Assembly: GCF_011745365.1 (NCBI RefSeq)
Contig: NW_024468912.1
Coordinates: forward strand, 3,038,001-3,102,000
Source: Cryphonectria parasitica EP155
Taxonomy: Eukaryota; Ascomycota; Sordariomycetes; Diaporthales; Cryphonectriaceae
Direction of reading: 5' to 3'
DNA length: 64,000 nucleotides
Shown: in pieces, positions 10,238-22,000 of the stretch
Layout of the letters: each line of letters starts with the position of its first letter
Position numbering within the stretch: position 1 is the stretch's first letter
The notes under the pieces: model-generated
Seen by the model: only the letters and a program-made list of their open reading frames with translations
Told to the model about the DNA's origin: nothing
Database searches by the model: none
Translations under genes and position numbers: made by a program

Positions 10238-13200
10238 TCACTCGCTCACCGACTCATCGTCCGACATGTCCATCTGTGCATCATAGACGAGGTTGCGCTG
10301 CGCAGCCGGCAGTCCCAGTTCAGCGCGAGTGTCCTGCTGGATCTTCAAGAAGTATCTACGCAGGCTGCGCAGGCCTTTCAAAAAACCTCGATCGGGCTCG
10401 TCAGGGTGCTGTGGTGGACAAGGCTTGTCGTGGGCCAGGTCCTGAGGCGTGAGACTGTTGGCGAAATCTGCAATCTTGAAGTCGATCTCGCCCTTGTTCT
10501 TCCGCTTGCGGACGTGATTCGCGTCCTCTGTATCCGTCGCAAAGTCCGTCGTCGAGTCCTCAATCGCAGTATCGTAATTATCTTGACCAGACTGGTCACC
10601 GTCATATGTGACAAGGAGACTGGCTGCGTAGAAACGGTAGCCGCGCAGTCTGCGCGCGATCACCTCCAGCTTGCTGAGCTTCTGAAGAATCGTGGGGATG
10701 TGCCGTAGGATGCTGGCACGGTCATTGCCGTCAAAGAGGAAGCGCGTAAGAGCCTCCTGGAACTCCTCACCGGCTTTCAGGCTGCGGCCGTAGTATTTGT
10801 CCCTGAAGACGTACTGTTCTGTCTTGGCATCCCAGACCTGCAGTCCGCAGACCCGCACGCCGAGCTCTCGAGACGTCGTCTGGGCACACTTGCGCTGCTG
10901 TGACTTCTGCTTCTTAAGGCTCGCCTCCACACCATACTGCCTCGTGCCCATCTTGAGATCCATGATGCAGGGCTTCTTCATGCCTGCAGTCAAGTCTTCT
11001 AGTAGTAGGAAGTAGGACACGCGCGAATCGCGCTGCGTCTGCGCCTCTTTCGGGTTGACCGGCCTGAGAATTCTCTTAAACTCACTTGTCGGGCTCGTTG
11101 CCAGTGATGGCGCAGTGGACGGGTACTTGGAGGGAGCTGCAGACAGCTCCACGTCCTTTGGCTCAGGGGCCCCATTGAAGCTCTGAGCGGGTGGGGCCTG
11201 GACTGTTGTCTCCTCCATTTGTGGCGCAGGCAGCTCGCTCACGTCCTCGTGGTCGCCCTTATAACCTGCTTCGTCGGGCTCCTCCCAGTAGCGCAGGTCA
11301 CCCCGGGCGTCAGATACATCCTTAGGTCTCCTTCGCAGAGCGCTGCCCGAGTGTCGACGTTTCCTGCGCTGCGGCGTCATGACTTCGCTGAGAATGTCTG
11401 GCTCGGGAGCACTAGTACCCGTCACATCGTTCGGATCACCGCCACTAGTGTCACACGGCGCAGGTGACAGGCCCAGGTCGCTCTGGGTCTTCTGGTGGGC
11501 GCGCAGTTGCAGGGTGGGACTGACGCTTGGTTGAGACAGCTGACCTGGGCCGTGGTCTGCCCTGGACAGACTCGCGTCAGAGCTTGCGGGTCGCGCGAGC
11601 CGGTCGAGCGCCTTCCTTGGTAGAGTACGCTGGTACGCCCTCTTATGTCGCTGGACGTTGATGGGTTGCTTCAAAAAAGCATCACTGAACACCTCGTGGC
11701 GGAGCTTCTTGTTAACCACCGTCGTGCCCCAGCTATTAGCATGGCGATCTTCCAGGGTTGGTCGTGCGGGTACCTCGGACGAGTCTGACCCGTTGTTGGG
11801 CTGGTGTGAAGCCGGCAGGGACACTGATGAGCTGCGAACACGATCGAGATAGTACGCTGTCTTCACGGCCGGCTGCAGAAGACTTCGAGGTAAGATGTGT
11901 TGGTTGTCTAGGAATGTAACCGTAGGAACCGGCTCTGGAGCTGACTGCATGGACTGGCTGATCAGCCTTGGTTGCGCATTGGGCTGTGACAAAGTTTCGT
12001 TCTTGTCGGGCGTGGTCACATCCTGCGCTGGTGGGACATTTGTCTCTGTCGTTGGGCCTCCTTGTTCCGGCTGCTCCATCTTCTTGCGATCCGAGGGAGT
12101 ATTTGTATCCTTCTTGACTGTGGACTTCCGGCGGGGCTGCTTGGAAAATGTGACGTTGAGAACACCAATGTATCTACGTGATAAAATCAGTATCATGCCG
12201 TCGTCCACTCAGGGTACCAATTTGTTCTCGTTCATTGCGGGCGATGAAAGAGAAAAGGGAGAGAAAGGGGAGAAAAAAAAAGGATAAAAAAGAAGGGAAG
12301 GGAGGAACTTCATACCTTGGTAAAAAGGGCAAAAGATCTCTATGATGCTTCTCAATCTGTTCATAGAACTCATTTTCCCGATTATTGAGCTGCTTGCATA
12401 CAGCTCGTTTCGAGAATCTCCAGAGCGTCGTGTGGCCACCAACCTGATGTCGATAAGGAACAAGCTCTATGGCATCCAGTGGTTCATTCGTGCCCAGCTG
12501 ATGGTCATGAACATGTCCTCCGTGACCCGGGGAGACTGTCTGTGAGAGCTGAGGTTGAGCTTCTCCTCGGGCAGTATCGTGTTCGATGGGAGCAGCAGGG
12601 GATGGTGCAGGTATCGGTTGGTGCTGTGACTCCACACTCATAAGGGGATGATGCCCGTGGGCCAGAGTCTGATCGTCGCCCTTGGTTGCTTGCTCTTCCC
12701 TCTGAGGCCCAGGAGGAGTCATCGGCCCATCAGCCTCGGGTTCATCAGCTTTGACGAGCCAAGACGACGGGTGATCACTCCTGGGCGGTTGTTTGGCAGG
12801 AGTATGAAAGTCTGCTTCCGACTCATCTGATTCCTCAGAGACGCCTTGCGGCCCTTTGTGGGGTACGAAGACGGCAGACGAGATCTTCTCCTCCCCTGAC
12901 AATTCTCCATCTTCGACAGCCGCATCACTCATGCCCTCATGTCTACCCTCGTCCTGCTTGAGCCGGGTGGGGCTCTCGGTTCCTGGTGATCTTGGCGTCC
13001 GGGACTGCCTCTCGAAGGGAGCGGCAGCAGAAAGAAGAGGTGGAGGAGCAGGAGGAGGAGGAGAGGGAGGTGATTCATCACGTTTTCCATGTTCAACGCG
13101 TATTTGAAAGTAGTCCAGCGGTTCCTTACCCGCGTGTTGTTGTTGTTGCTGCTGCTGCTGCTGCTGCTGTTGTTGGGCCTCAATGGTTGCTGGAGAAAGT

Positions 13201-14726
13201 GGAAGAGTTCTCGTGCGCTTCAGACGTCCGGGGACCTCGCCCGCAGGGTGAGGCGAGGGCTGCAGGCTCTTGGTTTGATCATCACCGTGAGTAGGTTCAT
13301 CATAAAAGACATCGCCTGTTGTCGAAAGCTTGTCTCTGGGTCCAAGCCGCGAATCTCTCCTCTTCAATTTCTCCTCTGGCAACCCTTCCTTGAAGAAACG
13401 TAGACTATGGCTTGCTTTACGACTGCGCGCGTTCGGCTCCACTCCTGCCAGGACCTCTGCAATCGCTTTCTCAACCTGGCCGTCCTGGGCATTGTTGAGA
13501 TCCTCCGAACCAATAGACCACGCCTTCTCGGGTCCCATAGACAACCGGTGATCAGGCTTACGAGGCCGTGTCGGGGATCGTAAATCTGTCGCAGCAGCGG
13601 CGGCAACAGCAGTGCCTGGGTCGACTTTCCCATTGGTCTGGGTGACATCTCGTTCCAAAGCCATCGTCCCAACTGGAGGTTGTGCCGTCGACGGCGTATC
13701 AGAATATGTGCGATTGGCGAATGCGAGGGTCCTGAACTGCTGGACGTCCCTATCGATGCGTTCTAGAGAGACGCCCCGGTCGCCTGCAGCTGGTCGGAGA
13801 CGTTGTTCCCTGTGGTTTCCAAGCCGTGGTGCGCCATCTCTGATATCTGATGTATCAATTGTACGAGACAATACAGTGTCGACGGTTCGGGAGGGGAGGG
13901 AGATGGTTGAGACGGCTGCGGTGGTAGCCATGGCGGTCGCTCGTGGAGAGGCTCTTGGTGTTAGAGAATCTCCATCTTCTTCGTCGTCTCCAAGTTGTTG
14001 GGCCGGGGGCTCGTCGGTGGTTTTCTGAGTCCTTGTTTCGCTGCTAGGGTCGGCCAAGTCTTGGTTCAAGCGGCTACCGGCCGAAGGGTCGGACGAGAGG
14101 TGTTGCTGTAGGCGATGGCTGGAATGAGGCAGATCGAGGGGCTGGCCAGTGACAGCAGCAGGAGGAGCAGGAGGAGGAGCGGGGATGCCACGAGCTTCTG
14201 CGAGTTGCTGGGTCAGCAGGGAGGGCCCATTGGGCCTTCTTGGAACGGCGGAGGCAGATGATGCAGAGGCAGAAGCAGTGATGGAAGCAGCAGGAGGAGA
14301 AGGTCCCCTGGGCCATTTATCATTGAGATCTGGTGTCACATAATTTTCGGTGCTAGGTACAGCAGGGGGGGTAGTAGTAACCAGGGTCGACTGTACTCCC
14401 GCCGCCCTGTCCTGCTGCTGTTCTCCAGACGCGGGCAGCTTCCCTCCGCCAGGGGCATCTTGAGGATCAGCCACGGGGACTGGTGCGCTGGCGGGCAGAG
14501 GCCCTTGTTCCTGACCAAGCACATGGTTATCCCCTTGCCCTGACACTGGAGCTGGTACCGGTGCAGGCTCCTCTGTGTTCTGAGGCGGGCTCACCGATAC
14601 CGATAGTGCGGCATCTCCAAGCGTAGAGGGCGACATGTGGTGAACATTGGTTGCCGAGCGGGAGGAAGCTCGAGGTGGTGTGTGGGTGGGATGACTGGCA
14701 TCCGCCGACGCGCCAGAGAGAGTCAC
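10238..14726 (-). CDS. KCS1: Inositol hexakisphosphate kinase (Kcs1/IP6K)
   Basis: Two exons on the minus strand: 14726-12316 and 12173-10238, 1448 aa. The 142-nt intron (donor GTATGA, CTGAT branch, acceptor TAG) joins LLPFLPR to YIGVLNVTF, the conserved IP6K sequence. Kcs1 phosphorylates InsP6 to the pyrophosphate 5-InsP7, which regulates phosphate and energy signalling. The N-terminal ~750 residues are low-complexity (Ser, Pro, Gln, acidic) with a polyGln run. Conserved segments follow: PYRHQVGGHTTLWRF just before the splice, the inositol-binding CIMDLKMGTRQYG motif near residue 1205 (PxxxDxKxG class), a SLL element in AASLLVTYDG, and the metal-binding Asp in EIDFKIADFANS. C-terminal FLKGLRSLRRYFLKIQQD closes the domain. 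The long N-terminal extension is typical of fungal Kcs1. Confidence 0.95.
13135..13176 (-). repeat. Polyglutamine-encoding CAG/CAA tract in KCS1
   Basis: Seen on the plus strand as TGT/TGC repeats. It reads as about 13 consecutive Gln on the minus strand, inside the disordered N-terminal extension. Confidence 0.9.
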
Positions 14727-17700
14727 TGCCCCAGTATGTTCTCGTCCTTGTCTTGTCCTGGCCTGAGCCGAGCCTTGGGGCTATTACGACGCCAGCCAAG
14801 GAGGATGGTTCGGAGGAGGGGGGGGGGGGGGGAGGAAGAGAAGGACGATACACGGCACCCAAAAACCTTTCGTGGTGTGTATTAGGTACGACACGACTAG
14901 CACTACGCTGGTGAGTAGATCATGTTCCTCAATCGCTCTTGTACCTTGTTCGACGATTGGAAGGGAAGACGGGGGGTGGGTGACAAAACGGAGAAGTTTG
15001 CGTATGTCGTTGTTGCGAGAGTCGGTGTGTGCGGGACAGGGTGCATGCAGTCAGAAGAAATGGTAGAGGGGGTGGCAGTGGAAAATCGATGTTTCGTCTA
15101 GCCCCGTGCCCGGACTGGCAGGCTAGGAGGCAAAGTGTACTACCGTGCTACGGTAATGATGAGATAAGAAAGAAACCACGATTGACCTGTTCTTTGATAT
15201 TTGTGCAGGGATGTCTGTCCCACCTCCACTACGGATATCCATCGGGCGCCAAAAGTGGAGGGGGCTGCTGGAAGGGCCGCTGAGAGCCGCTACCCGAGGG
15301 CCAATGTAGGGCACCTGGATGGTACCTGTGCCACTGTGGGCAGCGAGCTGACAGTGCCCGTCACTGCCAAGTTCCTTTCCCCGTCTCCCCGGCAGTGGCG
15401 TCTGGGCTGCCCTTTGAACAGGGCCCAACCAGAATGGTCCAGCCCCCTAATTCCTATTGTAAACACCCTAAACTCTACTCGCCTGCTACCGGAAACAGCA
15501 GCATATTGATCACAACGATCACTCACTGGGGCCCACGTGGGCATGGTGGGTGGTGGGTTCTAGAGTGTCCATCTGTGAAGGTTCGTCAGCCCTACTCTTC
15601 TCGTCATCCTTGCCTTTTCAACCAATTCCACTTCACCCTGCAGGTTGAGAAGTTCAACTTCTCCCATCTCATTGCCTCAAAGAAGAGGGAGGTTTTCATA
15701 TGATCGTTCTATTGATGATGATGATGATCCTCCTGCTCCTCCACACTCTTCTCTTGAGCTTCGAGCAGCCTCCAGTGATCAGTCGGCTCTGGTGTACTGT
15801 GTACTGAATGAAGCACCCGCGCAGCCCTCGCACAAGCCTTTGCGCATGGCCATACTGCGACGAAATGATGACGATCTTCGACGCCATCACGGCACTACGC
15901 CCAGACGGCCAAAACGCTATTGTGTCGCACAGAGACCCAATTTTCTGTCTCTGGTCTTGGCTAGGTTTCTGTATGGGTCACCATGTCAAGAAGCTTTGGC
16001 CAACGCTCATCTGCGAGAGACGTCGTCGGCCCATGACCACCACGTTCTGCCAGCTTCGTCTCTGACAGGCTCAGGATATCTCAACACTGTCTCGCGGACC
16101 CCATTCAACCCTGGCTGTTGGCTGAGTCTCGGCTCCCTGGCGGATGTGTTGTTTCTTCTGTACAACAACAACAACAACATCAACAACAATAACCACAAGA
16201 AAACGCATGCGTCAGACTCTGGCCAGGGGTCTTGCCTCGTCGTGTTAATGTACTGCCAGTTGGAGGATGGCGGGCCACTCACGGACCGTCTCATTTCTGA
16301 TCTGTCACTTCTCTTCTCTCGTCAAACATGATCTTCCGGGTCCAACGACCAAAGGCGTGGCATGTACGCCCGAGTTTTCGCCAGGGGTCTGTCTCCCTAT
16401 CTAATCGATGAGACCCATGCATTCCTAGAAGCCGAGAAGTATTCTCCAATCATTCAACAACGTGCTTCTCACGCCTGCACATATTTCATTGTATAGCCAT
16501 TGACGCTCTGCAGTACGTGGGCGTCGCATCAACCTTCGATCGGTCCTCAAATTTCGGTCAGACCTTACTACGTTCCTCACTGTCGCCAAGTTGTCACGAA
16601 AAACACCGGAACCCCTCCGACCTTCATTCTAGATGAACAGAACCCGTGGAAAGGCTCTCCCTACTCACAGTGATAGTGTCATTAGCATGTGACTCTGGGA
16701 CACTCATGAGAGAATTGGGAAGATTGACTGTTCACCTTCAGTGCTGCCGTGGAAACCTGCTTACATGGCCATGGTCCCCACGCAAGGGGCTTTTGGACAA
16801 CGGCGTAACGGGCTCCTGCAGGCCTCTTTTCTCCGAACGCGAGGATAGAGACAACTTGACTCTGTTTCTGCCTCCTTCTGGAAGCTGCGTAAGCCGAGCC
16901 GTTGGTCTGTGATTACTTGCAAGTTGCAGCCCTGCTTCTGGTATGGGCAAGATTGCCCAGCGCACTTGGCCCAATCCGAGTCGGCTGTCCTGCACACCAT
17001 TCAATTATCCTCATACTGGTATTTCGAGGCCACCACGCAATCTCGCCCCCACACACAAGATGTCACAAACCGCGCGGGATGATAGACATGATTGCAAGTC
17101 GATTCTGTCATGCCACAGATGCAAGGCGTTATTTGAACTGGCAACTTCATTGGTGCCGCGCTCCTGCGGATGGAAGGATGACAGCATAAGTGTCCCATAA
17201 GCCTCGTAGAGAAACTCCCCCCCCCCCCCGCGGGTGATCAGTACACCTGGCACTACAAGAATCCCCAGCTTAGGAGCAAATTGTAACGCAGCTCTTGATG
17301 CCATTCTGAGCGGTGTCATATAGCACGTGGGGAATTGAGTTGACCACGACTTCTTCACGGCGCTTTTTGGCTCACTTGAAGACGCCCTACTATTCGATGG
17401 CTGACTTGGCAATAGAGACGTACAACACGCACAAGTCCATAAGTTTTGGGAGAGATACCAAGACCTTGACTTGAACCTCTCGGACCGAAACCCGAACCAG
17501 CAGCGCTCTTGATGCCGCTAAGAGAGAGACTTTTCCCCCAGCAACTTCCTCGTCCCATGGCCCGCCATTTTCCCAACGGTCCCTATCCTGTCCTGCCAGA
17601 AACATCGACACAGATCTCACGAAAGGACCATGTGTTGTGAGAATTGCCATCCACGAAACTCAAGCCTCTTCCCACACAAGAAAGCCACCTATCATACTAG

Positions 17701-19078
17701 ATGGCTGGTGCATGGGGAAGCCTCACCGCCTCATGCTCAGCAGGCTTTATTTTCTCGGTGCCGAGAGGTCCCTGCATAGCGACAAGCTGTGAATAATTCG
17801 TGTTACTTGCTGTGTCACTTGTGGTACCTGCTGGGGCTGCTTGCCTAATAGGTGATGATGCAATGTCACCCGTGAAAGGCTTTTGTGAACAGATTTCCGA
17901 GAGAGCGGCAGGCCTGGCTGGCCGGCCTCTCGGGGAAGGACGGTTCTATGGGAATTTCCTCTCTGAGCCGTGCTCAGCTGTGGTGCATAAGCTACTCTGT
18001 AACTTGTTTTCTCTGTCTCTCTCTCTCTCGCGCGCGCGCGCTCAACAGAATATAGTATACCAGGACATTTACTGGCTAGAGGGCCCTTGCCACCTTTTCC
18101 GAGCCCACCCCCGCAGGACATCTGTGGCCTGTTCCTGCATGCCATCAGCTTATTCTAGTGATCATAAATCATAGGTTTAGGCTGCACCCTGTGCCCGCCC
18201 CTCTTGGCGTAGGGTGGACGTCGGTGTCTGACCGCCATGTATTCCTACCCAAACAAGAGAGGTTCAAAGACAAAACTATTTCCTTGTTCTGTCTCGCCAC
18301 GGCCGACTTTTAGTCAGGGGTAAGTGTGGGGGGTAATTAAGAAAATGCAACTCTGCCACAAGTTGGTGTTGCCCATATTCCTTTTGCCATGTATTGTAAG
18401 CTGGATGTGTGAGCAAAGTTACAAAACCCAAAGGGATGACGGGAAAAGTCGCTGTGTATGGCTCTTTCATTGACCCCGTGCGCCTCTACTAAAGCCTAGG
18501 GGACACGTGCTGATGCTATTGGATCTCATGTTGGGGGAAGAAAAGAGTGACAGACAAGAAAGAAGAGAAAAGAAGGAAAGAAATTTTCGGGGCGAAGAAA
18601 GGAAACAAAAAAGGGGGGGGGGGGTGTTCGGACCGTGAGTGTCTCACTTCGCTAGGGTTTTGGTCCTCACATTACATGTTGTGTGGTACAGCTGTTTGCG
18701 TCGTCTGCGCATCATGTCAGAATACGACGCGAGGAATTTGGAAGGAGAGAGGCGATGATCGGCGTTCGTTCCTAGTCGCGTTGCCCTGCCATCGCTTTGA
18801 GCTCGATGCTGAAACAGATCACAGACTACTTTGAGACAGCACGCACAAAGCTCAATATCGAAGTGAAGAATCTGTCGCATCTGTGTGTATTTCGCCTTCA
18901 AACGGAGCTCTCAGTCAGGTAGACGGTGGGAATTTGTACTAGTTCGATATAAAGATCTCCTCTCTAGACGGGATTTCAGCCATACAGCCCCCCGACTTCA
19001 TACGCGAGGCGCCTGCCGGGACTATACATGACAACCCTCAAGAAAGTCCGACTGGCACCCGTTCATCATCACAATACT
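14727..19078. other. 4.35-kb region without a recognisable gene, upstream of KCS1
   Basis: It holds the KCS1 promoter and leader (KCS1 reads leftward) and the 3' flank of the disordered-protein gene. Features seen: a 14-G run (14819-14832), an AAC repeat near 16163-16193, a 13-C run (17217-17229), a CT/CG tract (about 18010-18042) and a 12-G run (18613-18624). The longest open frame (15645-16331, +) starts at TTG and has Asn/Asp runs and no family resemblance, so it is not called as a gene. Confidence 0.5.
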
Positions 19079-22000
19079 TCAATTTGAATCCGCCCAAACG
19101 TTGATGTTCATGGCTAACATAGGGTCTCCAATATTATCAACCCGGCCTTTGGCAGTCTGAGAATGTGACGGAACCTGGTCCTTCTGATCTGTGTCAATGT
19201 CCATGCTCGTATTGACGCCCCAGGTATTGTCCAGAAAATCATCAATGTTGTCGAGAACAGCGCTCACGTCGTCTGTAGGCTCGATATTCTCCAGCCTCTC
19301 GCACAGACTTTGACCCATGGGGTAGCAGCGGTTCTTATCCGCTGGTGAACCAATCTGCTGGACAATGTTGCGGTCGGGAACCTCTGCCAACTCCGGAACA
19401 TCCTTTCTTGTCTGCGAAGCCTCGATAAAGGCCTCCGCCATGGCAGCTGCCTCTTGACTGTCGCTTGTCTGTTGAGAATCAGAAGGCAGAAGTCTCAGTG
19501 ATCTCCGTGGAGGCTGCTTCTTCCGTTTCGACATGACTGCAAAGTGCTTGGAGAACTTGTGGTCATGATCTGGAAAGTCATCGGCCTCAGTGATGTTGAG
19601 GTTGGACGGGGGCGGAGAGGCAGCTCTACTTGTCGGTTTGGTCACGCGAATAGAAGCTGTCTTCTTGCCCCTTGCATCAAAGTAGGAGACATCTTCCACG
19701 CAAATCTCGCTGTCCTCTTTCGAAGTAACCTCCTTGGGGCTGCTCTCGCCAGGCAATGGAGCAAATGTTACGCGGCGTTTTGCCTTTGGCGCTGTTGGTG
19801 CTTCGAAAAGCAAGCGAGAGCAGGAAGCCGGGCCCCGGAGGATGCTTGCTTTTGCTGACGTCCGCGTTTTGACTGGGGAAAGCTCCATAAAATCCGAGAA
19901 TTTCTTTACAGACAATGAAAAGTCAGGGCTGGGGAGTTTGTCGCCTAACCACGGCGTCTGAGGTGCGGCGGAAATTGCAAGCACTTTCCCGGCGAGCACG
20001 CTCAACCTTGACGTACCCTCGTTAAGGGTCGACTCATTGTCCAGCGTGTCTGGCATGGGCATGTCTTCCTTGGCCTGAGCCCAGAAATTCGGGGGTTTTC
20101 GAGACTCCATATCGAGCGCATTTCCGTCAAAGGTGGCCAGATTATCCGGAGGAGCAGTCGTAGTCCCTAGGATAAGATTCCCATCCATTTGCCATGGACT
20201 TTGAAGCTGTTGCGGCTCGATGCTGGCCGAGGTCATATCGACAACGCGAGGAAGCGCTGCGCCCACACCATTCTCTGGGTACATTGCAACCTTCAAGATG
20301 TTGCTCGTCTCTTTTGACCAGGGACTTTGGCCCTTCATCGGGTCAAGACTGGCTGTCGTACCATCCAGGTTCATCAGCGAGCTGTCACCTGCTCCTTGTG
20401 GCTGTGACGTGGCTTGACTGGGATACTCGATTTGAGGAACGGAGGCGGGAGAACTTGGTGGATCGTCTGTCAAGTGCTCGGCCAACACAACGTTTTGTTG
20501 CTCTCGGCTTTCTGCAACTGGCTGTGCTGTTTCCTCATCGCATGATATGGCCATCGTGTCAGTGATTCGACCTTCGACCAGGTCGTGACGTGCTTGCTCT
20601 TCAACGATTTCTTCGACAGGAGGCTCTTGGTCCGTACACACGACGATAGTGTCTCCCACATTAGCTTCTGAAGGCTTTGTGTCCAGCATGGTAGCAGGAT
20701 TTTCCAACACAGGGCCCACAGTAACATCTCCCATCTCGTCGGCATTGGTCTGTAAGGAAGCGCTCATATATGTTGACCACTCCGAAATAGACTCGACTTC
20801 TTGTGCCTGCTCCTGACTCATATTCTCGCGCCCCGCGGCAGATGTGATTGTCAAATCCTGTGTGTTGATGAATGTAGTCCAATCAGGATCCTTCGTATCG
20901 TCCGGGCCTTGCAAGACCACAACGACCTTATCATTAGTTGAGCGGTTTGAGAGCGGCTGTTCGGGGAGAGCGGACAGGTCTTGCGTGTTGATGTAGGTTG
21001 ACCACTCTCTATTGGACGCCTCGTCGGCATCACTGCTTGTGGACAGCGTCCTTATGGATTTAGCAGATAAGTTCTGGGGATTGTCAGAGGTCGACCACTC
21101 CGAATCCGAGCCATCGGAGATCCTGCGCGGGTTGGAATGAGGAGCAGTGCCTTCGACAGGAGCGTTGGGCCAGACGCTACTAGCATGGGCATTCTTCCCA
21201 CAAATCGATATCGGGGAAAGCTCCTGAGTGCACACAAAGGCCGGTTCTTCGACTTTAGACTTAATGCAACTCTCATCGGTTCCCACAGCTTCCTGTCGCA
21301 TAGCCTCAGAGTCCTCGTTCTCTCGATCTTGCACTACTGGGTCTTTTTCACCAAGGACTGGTGGCATCCTTTCTGCTGCTGCTTCTTTTTCGATGGACAT
21401 GTCGGCGACAGCCACTGCTCCAGCTTGGTCAACCATTTTGGAATTCTCCACCGTCTCGGATGTTGTGGCTTGTTGACTACACGTGTCGAGGAGCGGCTGG
21501 TTGTCCAGATGGGATGGAACAGAGTCGAGGTCTTCCTTGGCGTGATCGTTTCGACGATCTGTACTCGGCGGACACTTCGTCTGTGCTACAGTAGTTTGAA
21601 CACGCAGTGGTCGTTGATTCAGGCCGGCCGCGCCCGTCTCGCTCACTCGTGGGTGCTGTTTGTCCGATTGCTGCACCGGACTTGTTGGCCTCGCATGGTG
21701 AAAGTGGAAGCTATCATCTTGCTGGCTCGAGACCGTGAGCTTCCTTGCTGCGTCCTTCGCAAGCCTCCTTGCCCGCTGCAGGCCTAGTCGTTGACCTGGT
21801 GATGAAGGTTGTGAGTTCTGGACATGCTCTGCTCGTGTCTTGCCTCCAGTGATATCCTTGTGGATGGAGCTGGACAGGACCCGACCGAACGGTTTCTGCT
21901 TGCTGCTTGGGGATCGGCAAGTTGACCCCCGGCCCCTCTCAGCAGAGTGCTGTGAAGTCTTTCGAGATGGCGTAGTAGATGGCATGGACAATTCGTCCTC

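Noticed and set aside
15645..16331. 228-codon plus-strand frame upstream of KCS1
   Set aside because: It begins at TTG, has Asp and Asn repeat runs from simple sequence, and has no recognisable domain.
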